Notes: generated from the sequence alone by a model not told the origin. A DNA stretch of 64,000 bases from Phycisphaerae bacterium (GCA_030428945.1 JAUIEC010000003.1:310001-374000); one strand, 5' to 3'; numbered from the stretch's first letter, positions 43,381 through 52,654 are shown. Numbers and translations: made by a program.

Positions 43381-43980
43381 ATGTCGGATGTCACGCGAAT
43401 CCTGCAGGCGATCGAGACGGGCGACAAGCGGGCGGCCGAGGAACTGCTGCCGCTGGTCTACGAGCAGTTGCGCGGCCTGGCCCGCAGCCAGATGTCGGGC
43501 GAGCGCCGCAACCACACGCTGCAGCCGACCGCCCTGGTGCACGAGGCCTACCTGCGGCTGGTCGGGCCGGACGACGGGCGGCTGGCGTGGGCGAACCGGG
43601 CCCACTTCTTCGCGGCCGCGGTCGAGGCGATGCGTCGCATCCTGGTCGAACACGCCCGGGGCAGGGCGCGGCTGAAGCGGGGCGGTGGCCGGGTGCAGTT
43701 GTCGCTGGGGCAGATGCAACTGGGTTCGGACGAGCAACTGGCCGACGTGCTGGCGCTCGACGAGGCCCTGACGCGCCTCGGGCAGCACGATCCGCAACTG
43801 GCACAGATCGTCAGCCTGCGGTTCTTCGCCGGACTGGGCGTGCCGGAGGTGGCCGAGGTGCTGTCGCTCTCGCCGCGCACCGTGAAGCGCGAATGGTCGC
43901 TGGCCCGCGCCTGGCTGTACAAGGCCCTGGCCGAAGAGACGCCGGACGAGGCGGGCGGGGACACGACGAATGACGGCTGA
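43381..43980 (+). CDS. ECF sigma factor, planctomycete Sig-70_X6 type, coupled to a kinase
   Basis: The product is 199 residues. Same subfamily as the 1589-2155 gene: ELLPLVYEQLRGLARSQMSG, NHTLQPTALVHEAYLRL, EAMRRILVEHARGRARLKRGG, and region 4 FFAGLGVPEVAEVLSLSPRTVKREWSLARAWL. ATG 43381 is the start; the frame stays open through the previous gene, but there it is antisense-free noise. The kinase ATG at 43970 overlaps the last 11 bases, so the two are translationally coupled. The kinase is expected to control this factor. Confidence 0.93.
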   Translation: MSDVTRILQAIETGDKRAAEELLPLVYEQLRGLARSQMSGERRNHTLQPTALVHEAYLRLVGPDDGRLAWANRAHFFAAAVEAMRRILVEHARGRARLKRGGGRVQLSLGQMQLGSDEQLADVLALDEALTRLGQHDPQLAQIVSLRFFAGLGVPEVAEVLSLSPRTVKREWSLARAWLYKALAEETPDEAGGDTTNDG

Positions 43981-46648
43981 CTGGAACCGCATCAAGGAAC
44001 TCTACGGCGCCGCGAGTGAACTCGAGGGCGCCGCCCGTGACGCCTACCTGGCGGAGACCTGCGCGGGTGATGACGAACTGCGCGCCCAGGTTGCGGCCCT
44101 GCTGCAGGCCGATGCCGAGGCCGAGTCGGACGCGTTCCTGGCCGATGGATCGACCGGCCACGGACTGCCGAGCGGACCCGCCGTCGAGATTCCGCGCCAG
44201 CTCGGGCGCTACAGCCTGGTCGAGAAGATCGGCGAGGGCGGCTTCGGCGAAGTCTATCGGGCAGCGCAGTCCGAGCCCGTGCGGCGCGAGGTCGCCCTGA
44301 AGGTGATCAAGCTCGGCATGGACACCCGCCAGGTCATCGCCCGCTTCGAGGCCGAACGCCAGGCGCTCGCCCTGATGAATCACCCCGGCATCGCGCGGGT
44401 CTTCGACGGCGGCGCGACCGACGCCGGCCGGCCGTACTTCGTGATGGAACTGGTCGCCGGGCTGCCGATCACCGAGTACTGCCAGCGCGAGAAGCTTGGC
44501 CGTCGCGAGCGCCTCCGCCTGTTCGTCCGCGTCTGCCAGGCCGTGCAGCACGCACACCAGAAAGGCGTCGTGCATCGCGATCTGAAACCGGGCAACATCC
44601 TGGTGGCGGCCGGGGACGGCGAACCGCTGATCAAGGTGATCGACTTCGGCGTGGCCAAGGCGCTGCACGGGCCGCTGTCCGAATCCACGCTGACCGAACA
44701 GCCGCAATACCTCGGGACGCCGGCCTACATGAGTCCGGAGCAGGCCGAGCCCGGCGTGGCGGACATCGATACGCGGGCGGATGTCTATTCGCTGGGCGCC
44801 CTGCTGTATGAGCTGCTGGTTGGTGAGCCGCCGTTCGCGACCGACCGGCTGCGGTCGCTGGGTTTGAGCGAAGCGCTCCGCGTGATCCGCGAGGTCACAC
44901 CGCAGCGGCCCTCCGCGCATCAGGCCGACCTGCGGGGGGACCTCGACTGGATCGTGCTGCGGGCGCTGGAGAAGGATCGCACGCGCCGCTACGACACCGT
45001 GACCGCCCTGGCCGACGACGTCGGCCGCTACCTGCGCGACGAACCGGTTGCCGCCGGTCCGCCGAGCGCCGCGTATCGCTTCCGCAAGTTCGCCCGTCGC
45101 AATCGCGGACTGCTGGCGTCGCTCGGGGCCATCACGCTGCTGCTGGTCGGCGGAACCGCGGTCGCGACGGTCGGTTTTCTGCGGGCCCGGGCCGAGAGCC
45201 AGCGGGCCCAGCGGGCCGAGCGCGACGCGCGTGACCAGCAGGTCCTCGCCGAGCGGGCCCGCGACGAGTCCGACGCCGCCCGGGCCGAGTCTGAAGCCGC
45301 CCGGGCCCAGTCCGACGCGGTTACGCAGTTCCTGGTCGAGTCGCTCGGCCAGGGCGACCCGTACGGGCTGGGGCGCGACGTGACGATGGCCGAGGTGCTG
45401 GACCACGCCGCGGCCCGGCTCGATGCCCGGTTCTCGCAGCAGCCCGGGGTGCTGGCCCGGCTGCACCTGACGATCGGACGGGCGTACCTGGAACTCGGAC
45501 GGCCCGGGAAGGCCGAAGCGCACATTCCGGAAGCGCTGCGTCTCTACCAGCTTCACTACGGGGACGAAACGCGCGGCGCGATGCGGGCCCGCTCGATCCT
45601 CGGCCGGTTGCGCGAGGTGCAGGGCGAATACCAGCAGGCCGAAGCGCTGCGGCTGGCGGTGCTGGCCTACGAAACCGAAGTGAACGGTCCGGACCACGCC
45701 GACACCTGGGAGGCCCGCGCGCAGCTCGGCTCGCTGCGGATGAAACAGGGCCGCCTGCAGGAAGCGGCCGAACTGCAGCGGGCGGCGGCGATCGGGCTGG
45801 AGGCGACCCGCGGGCCGACCGACGAACTGGCGGTCCGCACCTGGAACGACTACGCGGTCTGCCTCGACGCGCTCGGCCGCTACGACGAGGCCGAGGAAAT
45901 CTACCTGGAGGTGCTCGCGTTCCGTGAGGAGTTCTACGGGCGTGATCATCCGCACACGCTGACGACGCTGCAGAGCCTGGCGGCGTGCTACGAGATCACG
46001 GGTCGGCTCGAGCAGGCCGAGGCGTTGTTCCTGGAGACGATCGAACTGCTTCGCGCGGTGTCCGGACCGCGGCACCCGCAGACGCTCGAGGCGCTCAACG
46101 GGCTCACGGCGGTGTACGACAAGCAGAAGCGCTACGACGAAGCCCAGGCGCTGTGTCGCGAGATCATCGCGGCCAGCGTCGAGGTGCTGGGCGACCGGCA
46201 CCCGGACACGATGCGGCTGCGGAACAACCTGGCGAACTCGCTGGTCGCTTCCGGCGATGTCGACGAAGCGATCGAGATCCAGGAAGTGGTGGCGGACTAT
46301 GCCGCGGAACGGCTTGGGCCCGAACACATGCAGACGCTGATCAGCCGCGGCAACCTGGCCAAGATGTACAACGTGGCCAAGCGCTGGGACGAGGCCGAGC
46401 CGATCCTGCTGGAAGTGCGCTCCACGCTGCTGCGCCTGCACCCCGCGCACGGCTTCACGGCCGCCGTCACCCGGCACCTGGGCGTGACCCGCATGGGCCA
46501 GGGCCGCTTCGACGAGGCGGCCGAACTGCTGGAAGAGGCGCGCCGCGGCATGGCCGCCGCGCTGGGCCCGGACCACCAACTGACGCAGACCGTCATCGAA
46601 ACGCAGCGCACGCTGGAAGAAACGCGAAAAGCCGCGGAGGGTGGGTGA
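43970..46648 (+). CDS. Transmembrane Ser/Thr protein kinase with TPR repeats
   Basis: The product is 892 residues. The N-terminal 60 residues (MTADWNRIKELYGAASELE, CAGDDELRAQVAALLQAD) are the helical lead found before planctomycete kinases paired with ECF factors. The kinase domain (79-345) has IGEGGFGEVYRA, VALKVIK, HRDLKPGNILV, DFGVAKA and YMSPEQAEP, all catalytic residues present. A membrane segment lies near 365-388 (LLASLGAITLLLVGGTAVATVGF). A coiled segment and about ten TPR-like units follow (VLGDRHPDTMRLRNNLANSL, LGPEHMQTLISRGNLAKMY). It should sense periplasmic or protein ligands through TPRs and phosphorylate the sigma factor or other targets. It overlaps the ECF gene by 11 bases. 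Confidence 0.96.
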   Translation: MTADWNRIKELYGAASELEGAARDAYLAETCAGDDELRAQVAALLQADAEAESDAFLADGSTGHGLPSGPAVEIPRQLGRYSLVEKIGEGGFGEVYRAAQSEPVRREVALKVIKLGMDTRQVIARFEAERQALALMNHPGIARVFDGGATDAGRPYFVMELVAGLPITEYCQREKLGRRERLRLFVRVCQAVQHAHQKGVVHRDLKPGNILVAAGDGEPLIKVIDFGVAKALHGPLSESTLTEQPQYLGTPAYMSPEQAEPGVADIDTRADVYSLGALLYELLVGEPPFATDRLRSLGLSEALRVIREVTPQRPSAHQADLRGDLDWIVLRALEKDRTRRYDTVTALADDVGRYLRDEPVAAGPPSAAYRFRKFARRNRGLLASLGAITLLLVGGTAVATVGFLRARAESQRAQRAERDARDQQVLAERARDESDAARAESEAARAQSDAVTQFLVESLGQGDPYGLGRDVTMAEVLDHAAARLDARFSQQPGVLARLHLTIGRAYLELGRPGKAEAHIPEALRLYQLHYGDETRGAMRARSILGRLREVQGEYQQAEALRLAVLAYETEVNGPDHADTWEARAQLGSLRMKQGRLQEAAELQRAAAIGLEATRGPTDELAVRTWNDYAVCLDALGRYDEAEEIYLEVLAFREEFYGRDHPHTLTTLQSLAACYEITGRLEQAEALFLETIELLRAVSGPRHPQTLEALNGLTAVYDKQKRYDEAQALCREIIAASVEVLGDRHPDTMRLRNNLANSLVASGDVDEAIEIQEVVADYAAERLGPEHMQTLISRGNLAKMYNVAKRWDEAEPILLEVRSTLLRLHPAHGFTAAVTRHLGVTRMGQGRFDEAAELLEEARRGMAAALGPDHQLTQTVIETQRTLEETRKAAEGG

Positions 46649-46778
46649 AGACGTGATGGTGCGAAGACCGCGTTGACCGGCGCCTCGTTCACTCCTTCGT
46701 GACCTCGGTGGTGCATTCCCCGGTGTGCGGATTCGACCCCGTTGGCGCTGGCGCCCCGCGAACCTGTTCCCGGTTCCC
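46649..46778. other. Convergent gap holding a short periodic tract
   Basis: This 130-base gap between the kinase and the SLC13 gene contains cctcgttcactccttcgtga (46682-46701), close to the right arm of the 34052-34103 hairpin. No gene was found. Confidence 0.4.
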
Positions 46779-48326
46779 TCAGAACGCCAGGTACAGCACG
46801 CTGCTGATCAGTACGATTCCGACGATGTTCAGCAGCAGCCCGGCCAGCAGCATGTCCCGCATGCGGATCATGCCCGAGCCGAACACGATTGCGTTCGGCG
46901 GCGTCGCGACCGGCAGCATGAACGCGCACGAGGCCGAGAGCGTCGCGGCCAGCATCATCGGCAGGGGATCGACCTGCAGGGCCGTACTCAGTTGGCCGAT
47001 CACGGGCAGCATCACGTTGGTGGTGGCCGTGTTGCTGGTCAGTTCGGTCAGGAAGGTCATCAGCGTGCAGATTCCGCCCAGCAGGGCCAGCGGATGCCCG
47101 AGCGGCAACTCGGCGAACGCGGTCGCGCACCAGGCGCTCAGTCCGCTCTCGGCGAACGCTTCGGCAATCGCGAAGCCGCCGCCGAACAGCAGCAGCACGC
47201 CCCACGGCAGCCGCTCGGCCGTCTCCCAGTCCATCAGCCGGCGGGGCCGGTTGTCGGCGTCGCGGCCGGCGGGAAGCACGAACATCAGCAGCGCCATGCC
47301 GATCGCGATGGTCGTGTCGCTGATTCGCGCGGCCGCGAAGGGGATGCCGGCCGCGTCCAGGGCGCCGGCGAGCAGGTGGCTCCACCCCCAGTTGGTCGCA
47401 CCGGCCGGGATCGTTCGCGTGACCCACAGCAGGGCGGTGGCGGTGAACACCAGCAGCATGCTGCGTTCAGCGCCGCGGAGCGGGCCGAGTCGCTTGAGCT
47501 GAGCGCGGATCTCGGCGGCCGTCACGGCGCTGGTGTCCGCCGGCAGCGGGCAGACCACCCGGGTGAGGATCAGCCAGGCGAGCGGCAGGAACAGCGCGAC
47601 CAGCGGCAGAAACAGGGTCATCCAGCCGCCGAATGCGATCGGGGAGGCATCCGGGAACTGGCTGCTGTAGATCAGGGCGAAGGCGATGTTGGGCGGGGTC
47701 CCGATCGGCGTGGCGATCCCGCCGATGCTGGCCCCGTATCCGACTCCGAGCAGCAGTGCCGAAGCGAAATGGGCCCGGACGTTCGCGTGTGTTTCCGGCA
47801 GCGTCTGCACAACCGCCATGGCGATCGCCAGCATCATCATCGCGGTGGCGGTGTTGCTGATCCACATGCTCAGCACCGCGCTGGCCAGCATGAAGCCGAG
47901 GACGAGCTGGCGCCGCCCGCTGCCGACTCGCGAGACGATCTGCAGCGCAATCCGGCGGTGCAGCCCCCAGCGCTCGACCCCGCGGGCAATCACGAACCCC
48001 CCCAGGAACAGGAAGATCAGCGGGTGCCCGTAGCATGACGCGACCGCGTCGGCCGGCATCACGCCCAGCAGCGGAAACGCGACCAGCGGCAGGAGCGAGG
48101 TGGCCGCCAGCGGCAGGCTGCCGCAGATCCACCAGCAGGCCATCAGGGCCGTAATGCCGGCGGCCGCCTGCATCGCGCGGATCCGTTCGAGCGCCTCGTC
48201 CGGGCTGCCGGCCAGCGTGCCGGCGACGCGCTGCAGGCTTTCGCCCGGGGGCAGCAGCACGGCCGTCAGGCACGCGGCGACTCCCAGCCAGAATCCGATC
48301 CGGGCGACCGTGGGGTTGGATGGCAT
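46779..48326 (-). CDS. SLC13/DASS-family anion:sodium symporter
   Basis: The product is 515 residues from the ATG at 48326 (MPSNPTVARIGFWLGVAACL). The frame extends upstream, but codon use there (CGA CGA CGA TTG) is unlike the rest, so the shorter form is preferred; ATG 48437 is the alternative. About eleven membrane segments are visible. The two family SNT motifs are present, one in ISNTATAMMMLAIAM and the other in TSNTATTNVMLPVIGQ, which bind Na+ and the carboxylate or sulfate substrate in the inner membrane. The substrate may be a dicarboxylate, sulfate or phosphate; this cannot be told. It converges with the kinase gene and is divergent from the PEP-CTERM gene at 48555. Confidence 0.9.
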   Translation of the reverse strand: MPSNPTVARIGFWLGVAACLTAVLLPPGESLQRVAGTLAGSPDEALERIRAMQAAAGITALMACWWICGSLPLAATSLLPLVAFPLLGVMPADAVASCYGHPLIFLFLGGFVIARGVERWGLHRRIALQIVSRVGSGRRQLVLGFMLASAVLSMWISNTATAMMMLAIAMAVVQTLPETHANVRAHFASALLLGVGYGASIGGIATPIGTPPNIAFALIYSSQFPDASPIAFGGWMTLFLPLVALFLPLAWLILTRVVCPLPADTSAVTAAEIRAQLKRLGPLRGAERSMLLVFTATALLWVTRTIPAGATNWGWSHLLAGALDAAGIPFAAARISDTTIAIGMALLMFVLPAGRDADNRPRRLMDWETAERLPWGVLLLFGGGFAIAEAFAESGLSAWCATAFAELPLGHPLALLGGICTLMTFLTELTSNTATTNVMLPVIGQLSTALQVDPLPMMLAATLSASCAFMLPVATPPNAIVFGSGMIRMRDMLLAGLLLNIVGIVLISSVLYLAF

Positions 48327-48554
48327 GCCCGTCGTGATAGCGGCCCGTATGTCATCACGCAATCGTCGTCGGGGCAGGCCGTCGTCGAAAAACGGGTCCT
48401 TCGCAAACGGGCTCCCGGGACGCAAGAGGTCACGCATTACCGGATGCGGGCGGGTCCGGGGGAAACAGGTTTGCCTTGCCGGTGCAGCGTTTTGCATAGT
48501 TCAGCAGGCCACGGTACGGGCCGTGGTCGGCGTACGCCTGGGGGAGGTCGAGGC

Positions 48555-49262
48555 ATGAGTGGTACATGGCGAAACGGGCTGGTAGCGCTGCTGGTCGGGG
48601 CGGGCGCGAGTGCGTCGGCCGATCCGATCGTATTCGACGCGATCGGCGGTGACAGCGACCTGCAGCTTGAGAGTCGCTCATTCGCGGCGGCCAGCTTCGC
48701 GGTTGGTTCGCAGAGCTGGGATCTGCGGGTTGCCAGCAACGCCGGCGAACTGGGAACGGCCTACGACAGCGAGCGTGCTTCGGCCGGTTCAGGGCACGAG
48801 TTCCTGTTCGAACTGCAGTTCGACGCGGACAGCCGCGCGCTCGACTGGACCGTCACCACGGCCGCGACTTCGGTTCTGCAGGCCGAGACGGTATCGGTGA
48901 CGCTCGACAGCGGATTCGCGATGGACACCCTGGGCATCGGCGTGCGCGGCGGTCGCGCGCAGGTTCAACTCGATGACATCACGTTCGAGCGGGGCGGTGC
49001 GGTGTTCCGCGGCATGCCGGACCTGTCGGACGGTCCCGTCCCGGACGCGGCCCCGCGGCAGTCGTTCCTGTACACGGGCGCCGATGCTCTCTCGCGGGAC
49101 AGTTGGCGGCTGACCGGCCTGCTGCAATGGACGCCGGCGCCTGACGCGGGCCGTTACGACCGGGCCTGGCTGTCGGTGGTGGTGGGCAACGCGACGGTCC
49201 CCGAACCGTTCACGCTGCTGCTGCTGAGTTGCGGGGCACTGCTCTTCCGCCATCGTCCCTGA
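48555..49262 (+). CDS. Second PEP-CTERM exported protein
   Basis: The product is 235 residues. GGGGAGG 5-11 bases before ATG 48555 sets the start; signal peptide MSGTWRNGLVALLVGAGASASA. Residues 25-205 are a beta-rich domain (DLQLESRSFAAASFAVGSQSW, FELQFDADSRALDWTVTTA). The C-terminus is VPEP then FTLLLLSCGALLF then RHRP, a PEP-CTERM tail, cut by exosortase. It is followed by a strong bidirectional terminator. Sorting call is good; function unknown. Confidence 0.88.
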   Translation: MSGTWRNGLVALLVGAGASASADPIVFDAIGGDSDLQLESRSFAAASFAVGSQSWDLRVASNAGELGTAYDSERASAGSGHEFLFELQFDADSRALDWTVTTAATSVLQAETVSVTLDSGFAMDTLGIGVRGGRAQVQLDDITFERGGAVFRGMPDLSDGPVPDAAPRQSFLYTGADALSRDSWRLTGLLQWTPAPDAGRYDRAWLSVVVGNATVPEPFTLLLLSCGALLFRHRP

Positions 49263-49290
49263 TCCGGGCGCGGCGACAGGAAAGGGAAAT

Positions 49291-49338
49291 CACATGACGG
49301 CTGCACTGGTCACGACCAGCGCAGCCGTCACGTGTTTC
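49291..49338. terminator. Bidirectional terminator between PEP-CTERM and USP genes
   Basis: CACATGACGGCTGCACTGGT and ACCAGCGCAGCCGTCACGTG pair along 20 positions with two G:U-type pairs around a CACG loop, then TTTCTC on plus and ATTTCCCTTT on minus. Confidence 0.85.
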
Positions 49339-49383
49339 TCGGCCGGGGCGGACATGCGGTGATGCGGTGCGCCGGGAGCGGTG

Positions 49384-49854
49384 CTACTCGATCAGGCATT
49401 CCTGCTCGGGGTTCTTGATGACCATGACCGGGCAGCGTGCATGCTGCACGACCCGTTCGGCGTTGCTGCCGAGCAGCATGTGCCCGATCCCGGAACGCCC
49501 GTGGGTCGCGATGACGATCATGTCGATCTTGTGGTCTTCGGCATACTGGCAGATGCCGCGCCACGGCAGCCCGACAAACGCGCTGGTGTGCACTTCCTTG
49601 GCCCCGCATTCATCGCGGGCCAGCCGGGTCAGCTCGCGGGTGGCCGCCTCGAGCGTCTCACGCTCGACGGTTCCCAGCGCGACTCCGGCCGCGATCCCGA
49701 CGCTGACATCCGGGCTCGTCGGCGGTGGCACCACGTGAATGATGTGCAACGCCGAACCAAACACCTCACGCAGCCCGATCGCGTAGTGCCCGGCGTGCAG
49801 CGACAGCTCCGAAAAGTCCGTCGGCCACAGAATTCGTCGAGGACTGACGATCAT
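49384..49854 (-). CDS. Universal stress protein (UspA family)
   Basis: The product is 156 residues. The open frame upstream is ignored because GGGAGGAAA lies before the ATG at 49854, giving MIVSPRRILWPTDFSELSLHA, the usual USP start. The ATP-binding signature G-x2-G-x9-G-(S/T) is seen as GRSGIGHMLLGSNAE in ATHGRSGIGHMLLGSN. USPs are soluble cytoplasmic proteins that bind ATP and support stress survival. It is a single-gene unit on minus, convergent with the PEP-CTERM gene. Confidence 0.95.
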   Translation of the reverse strand: MIVSPRRILWPTDFSELSLHAGHYAIGLREVFGSALHIIHVVPPPTSPDVSVGIAAGVALGTVERETLEAATRELTRLARDECGAKEVHTSAFVGLPWRGICQYAEDHKIDMIVIATHGRSGIGHMLLGSNAERVVQHARCPVMVIKNPEQECLIE

Positions 49855-50212
49855 CGTGTTTCCTCCCTTCCGCGCCACGGCCTGTTTGCATCGCCCGCCG
49901 GGTCCGGCCAGCCCGGCGCTGACCGGCAGACACCCCGCTTCCGACTCGGCCTCACAAGAGACTAGACAGCAATTCCCGTGCCGACTTCGCTGCGGGCAAG
50001 TTCTCCGGCTCCTGGCGCGGCTGGATCGTCCCGGCGGTGGGGTTTTTTGCGCACAGCCGTGGGGGAACTGGCACGCCGATCTCGTACCCGGACGTGGTAT
50101 TCGGACGGTTTGATCCTGTCCGGCGAATTCCACCCACCTACGCAACCCGCCGTGTTAGACTGAAAGTCCGGCCGGATGACGCAGCCGTCGGCCGTGATGG
50201 AGGGATCAATCC
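49855..50212. other. Divergent intergenic region
   Basis: This 358-base stretch lies between divergent USP and glycoside-hydrolase genes. TTAGAC at 50153-50158 may be a plus -10 box. No gene, repeat or strong hairpin is supported. Confidence 0.4.
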
Positions 50213-52294
50213 ATGCGTAGCCCGCTCGCGCCGCACGCGGCGCTCCTGATCGGTCTGGTCGCGTCGACCGCCGCCGCTCAGCAGGTCATTGTCGATAACG
50301 TCGATCCGGGGTTCAGCGTCCTGCAGGGCACCTGGAGCACCGGGGCCTTCCCGACGCCGTGGGGCAGCGACTATCGCTTTGCTCTGACCGGGTCGACCAC
50401 CGAAGAGGTCGAATGGCGTCCGAACCTGCCGGCGGCCGGAAACTACCGCGTCGAGGTCTGGTACGTGGAAGGCACCAACCGGGCCAGCGACGCGCCGTTC
50501 ACCATCCACCACAGCGGCGGATCGACGACGGTCGACGTCAACCAGCAGAACAACGGCAGCAACTGGCTCAGCATCGGCGTCTACCCGTTCGCGGCCGGGA
50601 CCGGCGGGTCGGTGACGCTCTCGGACGCGGCCGGTCCGACGGTGGTGATCGCCGACGCGGTGCGTTTCACGTTCGAGTCGGGCACGGGTGGTGCGGCGGA
50701 CGAATTCCGCGGCATGTGGGTCTCGCGGTTCGAGTGGCCGAGTTCGAGTCTGACGGCGGTGCAGAACAACATCATCGCGATCATGAACAACCTGCAGACG
50801 CACAATTTCAATGCCGTGCTGCTGCAGGTTCGAGGGCAGGGCGACACGCTCTATCCTTCGCCGGAAGAGCCCTGGTCGCCGCTGATGTCGAGCAACGGAC
50901 TGACGCCGGCGGGGTGGGGAAGTTTCGATCCGCTGGCGTACGCGGTGACGGCGGCCCACGACCGGAACCTGGAGTTCCACGCCTACATCAATACGCACGT
51001 CATCTGGCAGGGCAGCCAGTGCAGCCCGCTCGACCCGCCGACCTACAACCTTGATCATCCCTACTGGGATCACTTCGACGAGACCAACCCGGCCGCCCGC
51101 GACTGGCTGATTCACGACGAGTTCGGCAACCCGGTCGGCTGCGACGAATCCAACTACACCTGGATCGCGCCCGGCGTGCCCGGGGCGCAGGCGTACGTCC
51201 GCCGCCAGATCATGCACGTGGTCGACAATTACGACGTCGACGGCGTTCACTGGGACCGGATCCGGTCGCCGGGGACGGAGTTCTCGTACGATCCGATCTC
51301 CGAGGCGCGGCGGGCCGGTCCGGGCAACCCGGACGGGCTTGGTTTCGCGAACTGGACCCGCGACCAGATCACGCGTTTCAACCGCGACATCTACGCGCAG
51401 ATCATGGAAGTCAAGCCGTGGGTCAAGGTCAGTTCGGCCCCGCTCGGCCTGTACCGGGCCAATCGCTACCCGGGCTACCCGTCCGGACCGTGCGGCTACT
51501 TCTACGGATACTCGTGCGTCTACCAGGATGCCCAGGCCTGGATCCAGGCCGGCGCCCAGGACTTCCTCGTCCCGCAGATCTACTGGGCTGACAACGGCAG
51601 CAACCCCGAGTTCAGCGAGATCCTGCCCGACTGGGTCGCCAACGACGGGGGCCGGCACATCTACGCCGGGCAGTTGCGGAGCGTCGGGGTGGCCGAACTG
51701 ATCAGCCAGATCAACGCGACCACGTCGATCGGCGGCGAGGGCAACGTCGTCTTCAGTTACGGCAGTTTCAACAGCAACAACTACTGGCCGAACTACTCGG
51801 GCCCTGGCGGTCCCTACGAGGAGGATGCCAACGTTCCGGCGATGCCGTGGAAGGACAACCCGACCCAGGCGATCATTCTCGGCAACGTCACCGATCCGAA
51901 CGGGCCGGTGGTCGACTGCCACGTGACGCGGACGGGTTCGAGCTACACGGCGCTGTCGTCCGGCGACGGTCTCTACTCGTTCCTGCAGGTTGATCCCGGC
52001 ACGTACACGCTGACCTTCGACAAGCCCGGCACCGGCTTTCGCGAGATCTGTGACGTGACGGTCGCGGCCGGCGACGTGCTGCGGCTGGACATCCTGCTGA
52101 CCAGCGTGTTCACGCCCGGGGACTTCGATGGGGACGGGGTGGTTGACCAGGGCGACTTCGCGTCGATCACCGCCTGCCTGGCCGGACCGGATGTGTCGGT
52201 TTCGCCGGTTGACTGCTGTGCCGGCGGCGACGCCGACATCGACGACGACTTCGACCTGCAGGACCTGATCGTGATCCAGGCTCTGCTGGAGTGA
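50213..52294 (+). CDS. Secreted GH10-like hydrolase (GHL10) with golvesin-like and dockerin parts
   Basis: The product is 693 residues. MRSPLAPHAALLIGLVASTAAAQ is the signal peptide; GGAGGGATCA lies before the ATG. Residues 25-155 are a golvesin-like/xanthan-lyase CBD-like domain (VIVDNVDPGFSVLQGTW, NYRVEVWYVEGTNRAS, VIADAVRFTFE). Residues 162-520 match family GHL10 (PF02638): FRGMWVSRFEWPSS, NFNAVLLQVRGQGDTLYPS, DVDGVHWDRIRSPGTEFSY and VPQIYWADNG; the conserved acids needed for a glycosidase are present. Residues 560-640 are a carboxypeptidase-regulatory-like domain (GLYSFLQVDPGTYTLTF), and the end carries a dockerin-like pair (GDFDGDGVVDQGDFASI). It is probably an exported polysaccharide hydrolase. 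Confidence 0.9.
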   Translation: MRSPLAPHAALLIGLVASTAAAQQVIVDNVDPGFSVLQGTWSTGAFPTPWGSDYRFALTGSTTEEVEWRPNLPAAGNYRVEVWYVEGTNRASDAPFTIHHSGGSTTVDVNQQNNGSNWLSIGVYPFAAGTGGSVTLSDAAGPTVVIADAVRFTFESGTGGAADEFRGMWVSRFEWPSSSLTAVQNNIIAIMNNLQTHNFNAVLLQVRGQGDTLYPSPEEPWSPLMSSNGLTPAGWGSFDPLAYAVTAAHDRNLEFHAYINTHVIWQGSQCSPLDPPTYNLDHPYWDHFDETNPAARDWLIHDEFGNPVGCDESNYTWIAPGVPGAQAYVRRQIMHVVDNYDVDGVHWDRIRSPGTEFSYDPISEARRAGPGNPDGLGFANWTRDQITRFNRDIYAQIMEVKPWVKVSSAPLGLYRANRYPGYPSGPCGYFYGYSCVYQDAQAWIQAGAQDFLVPQIYWADNGSNPEFSEILPDWVANDGGRHIYAGQLRSVGVAELISQINATTSIGGEGNVVFSYGSFNSNNYWPNYSGPGGPYEEDANVPAMPWKDNPTQAIILGNVTDPNGPVVDCHVTRTGSSYTALSSGDGLYSFLQVDPGTYTLTFDKPGTGFREICDVTVAAGDVLRLDILLTSVFTPGDFDGDGVVDQGDFASITACLAGPDVSVSPVDCCAGGDADIDDDFDLQDLIVIQALLE

Positions 52295-52510
52295 CGTCCG
52301 CACGGTGACCCGGGCGCGCCGGAGGCCGGCGGCGTTTTCCGCACGACCGGCCGCTGCGGCCGTTTCGGCGCCGGATCGCTGCCTGAAGCACGGTCCCAGG
52401 TGTCCTGCTGGGTAGATTATCAGCGGTTTCGGTGCCCACTCCGATGCGGCGCGCCAACCCTCGTGTTGTGCAGATCGGCGTTACGAGTCCGTCAGCGGTG
52501 TTTTGGTCGC

Positions 52511-52526
52511 TGGCACGGCGTTTGCA
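52511..52526 (+). promoter_or_regulatory. Sigma-54 (-24/-12) promoter P1
   Basis: TGGCAC (52511-52516), five bases, TTGCA (52522-52526): exact match to the RpoN consensus with GG and GC twelve bases apart. Transcription would begin near 52538. Confidence 0.65.
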
Positions 52527-52628
52527 ATGTTGTGTGCTTCGTGTCGGAGCTCGCCGTGAGGGGATTGCTCCGTGCAGGGAACCATCGCCCGCGCGCATCG
52601 GGCGGTCGTTCGCCTCAAGCCGGGGCCG

Positions 52629-52644
52629 TGGCACCTTCCTTGCA
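52629..52644 (+). promoter_or_regulatory. Sigma-54 (-24/-12) promoter P2
   Basis: TGGCAC (52629-52634), CTTCC, TTGCA (52640-52644) followed by TTT: an exact consensus match 118 bases after P1. Transcription would begin near 52655. Confidence 0.7.
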
Positions 52645-52654
52645 TTTCCCGCCT

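Noticed and set aside
43811..46579. A 922-codon open frame on minus opposite the second kinase
   Set aside because: Same explanation; the plus strand has a complete kinase.
48470..48500. Possible sigma-54 promoter ccggtgcagcgttttgcat
   Set aside because: GG and GC are 11 rather than 10 bases apart and the TGGCAC block is not matched.
49856..50163. Short open frames between the USP and GHL10 genes
   Set aside because: No ribosome sites and biased composition.
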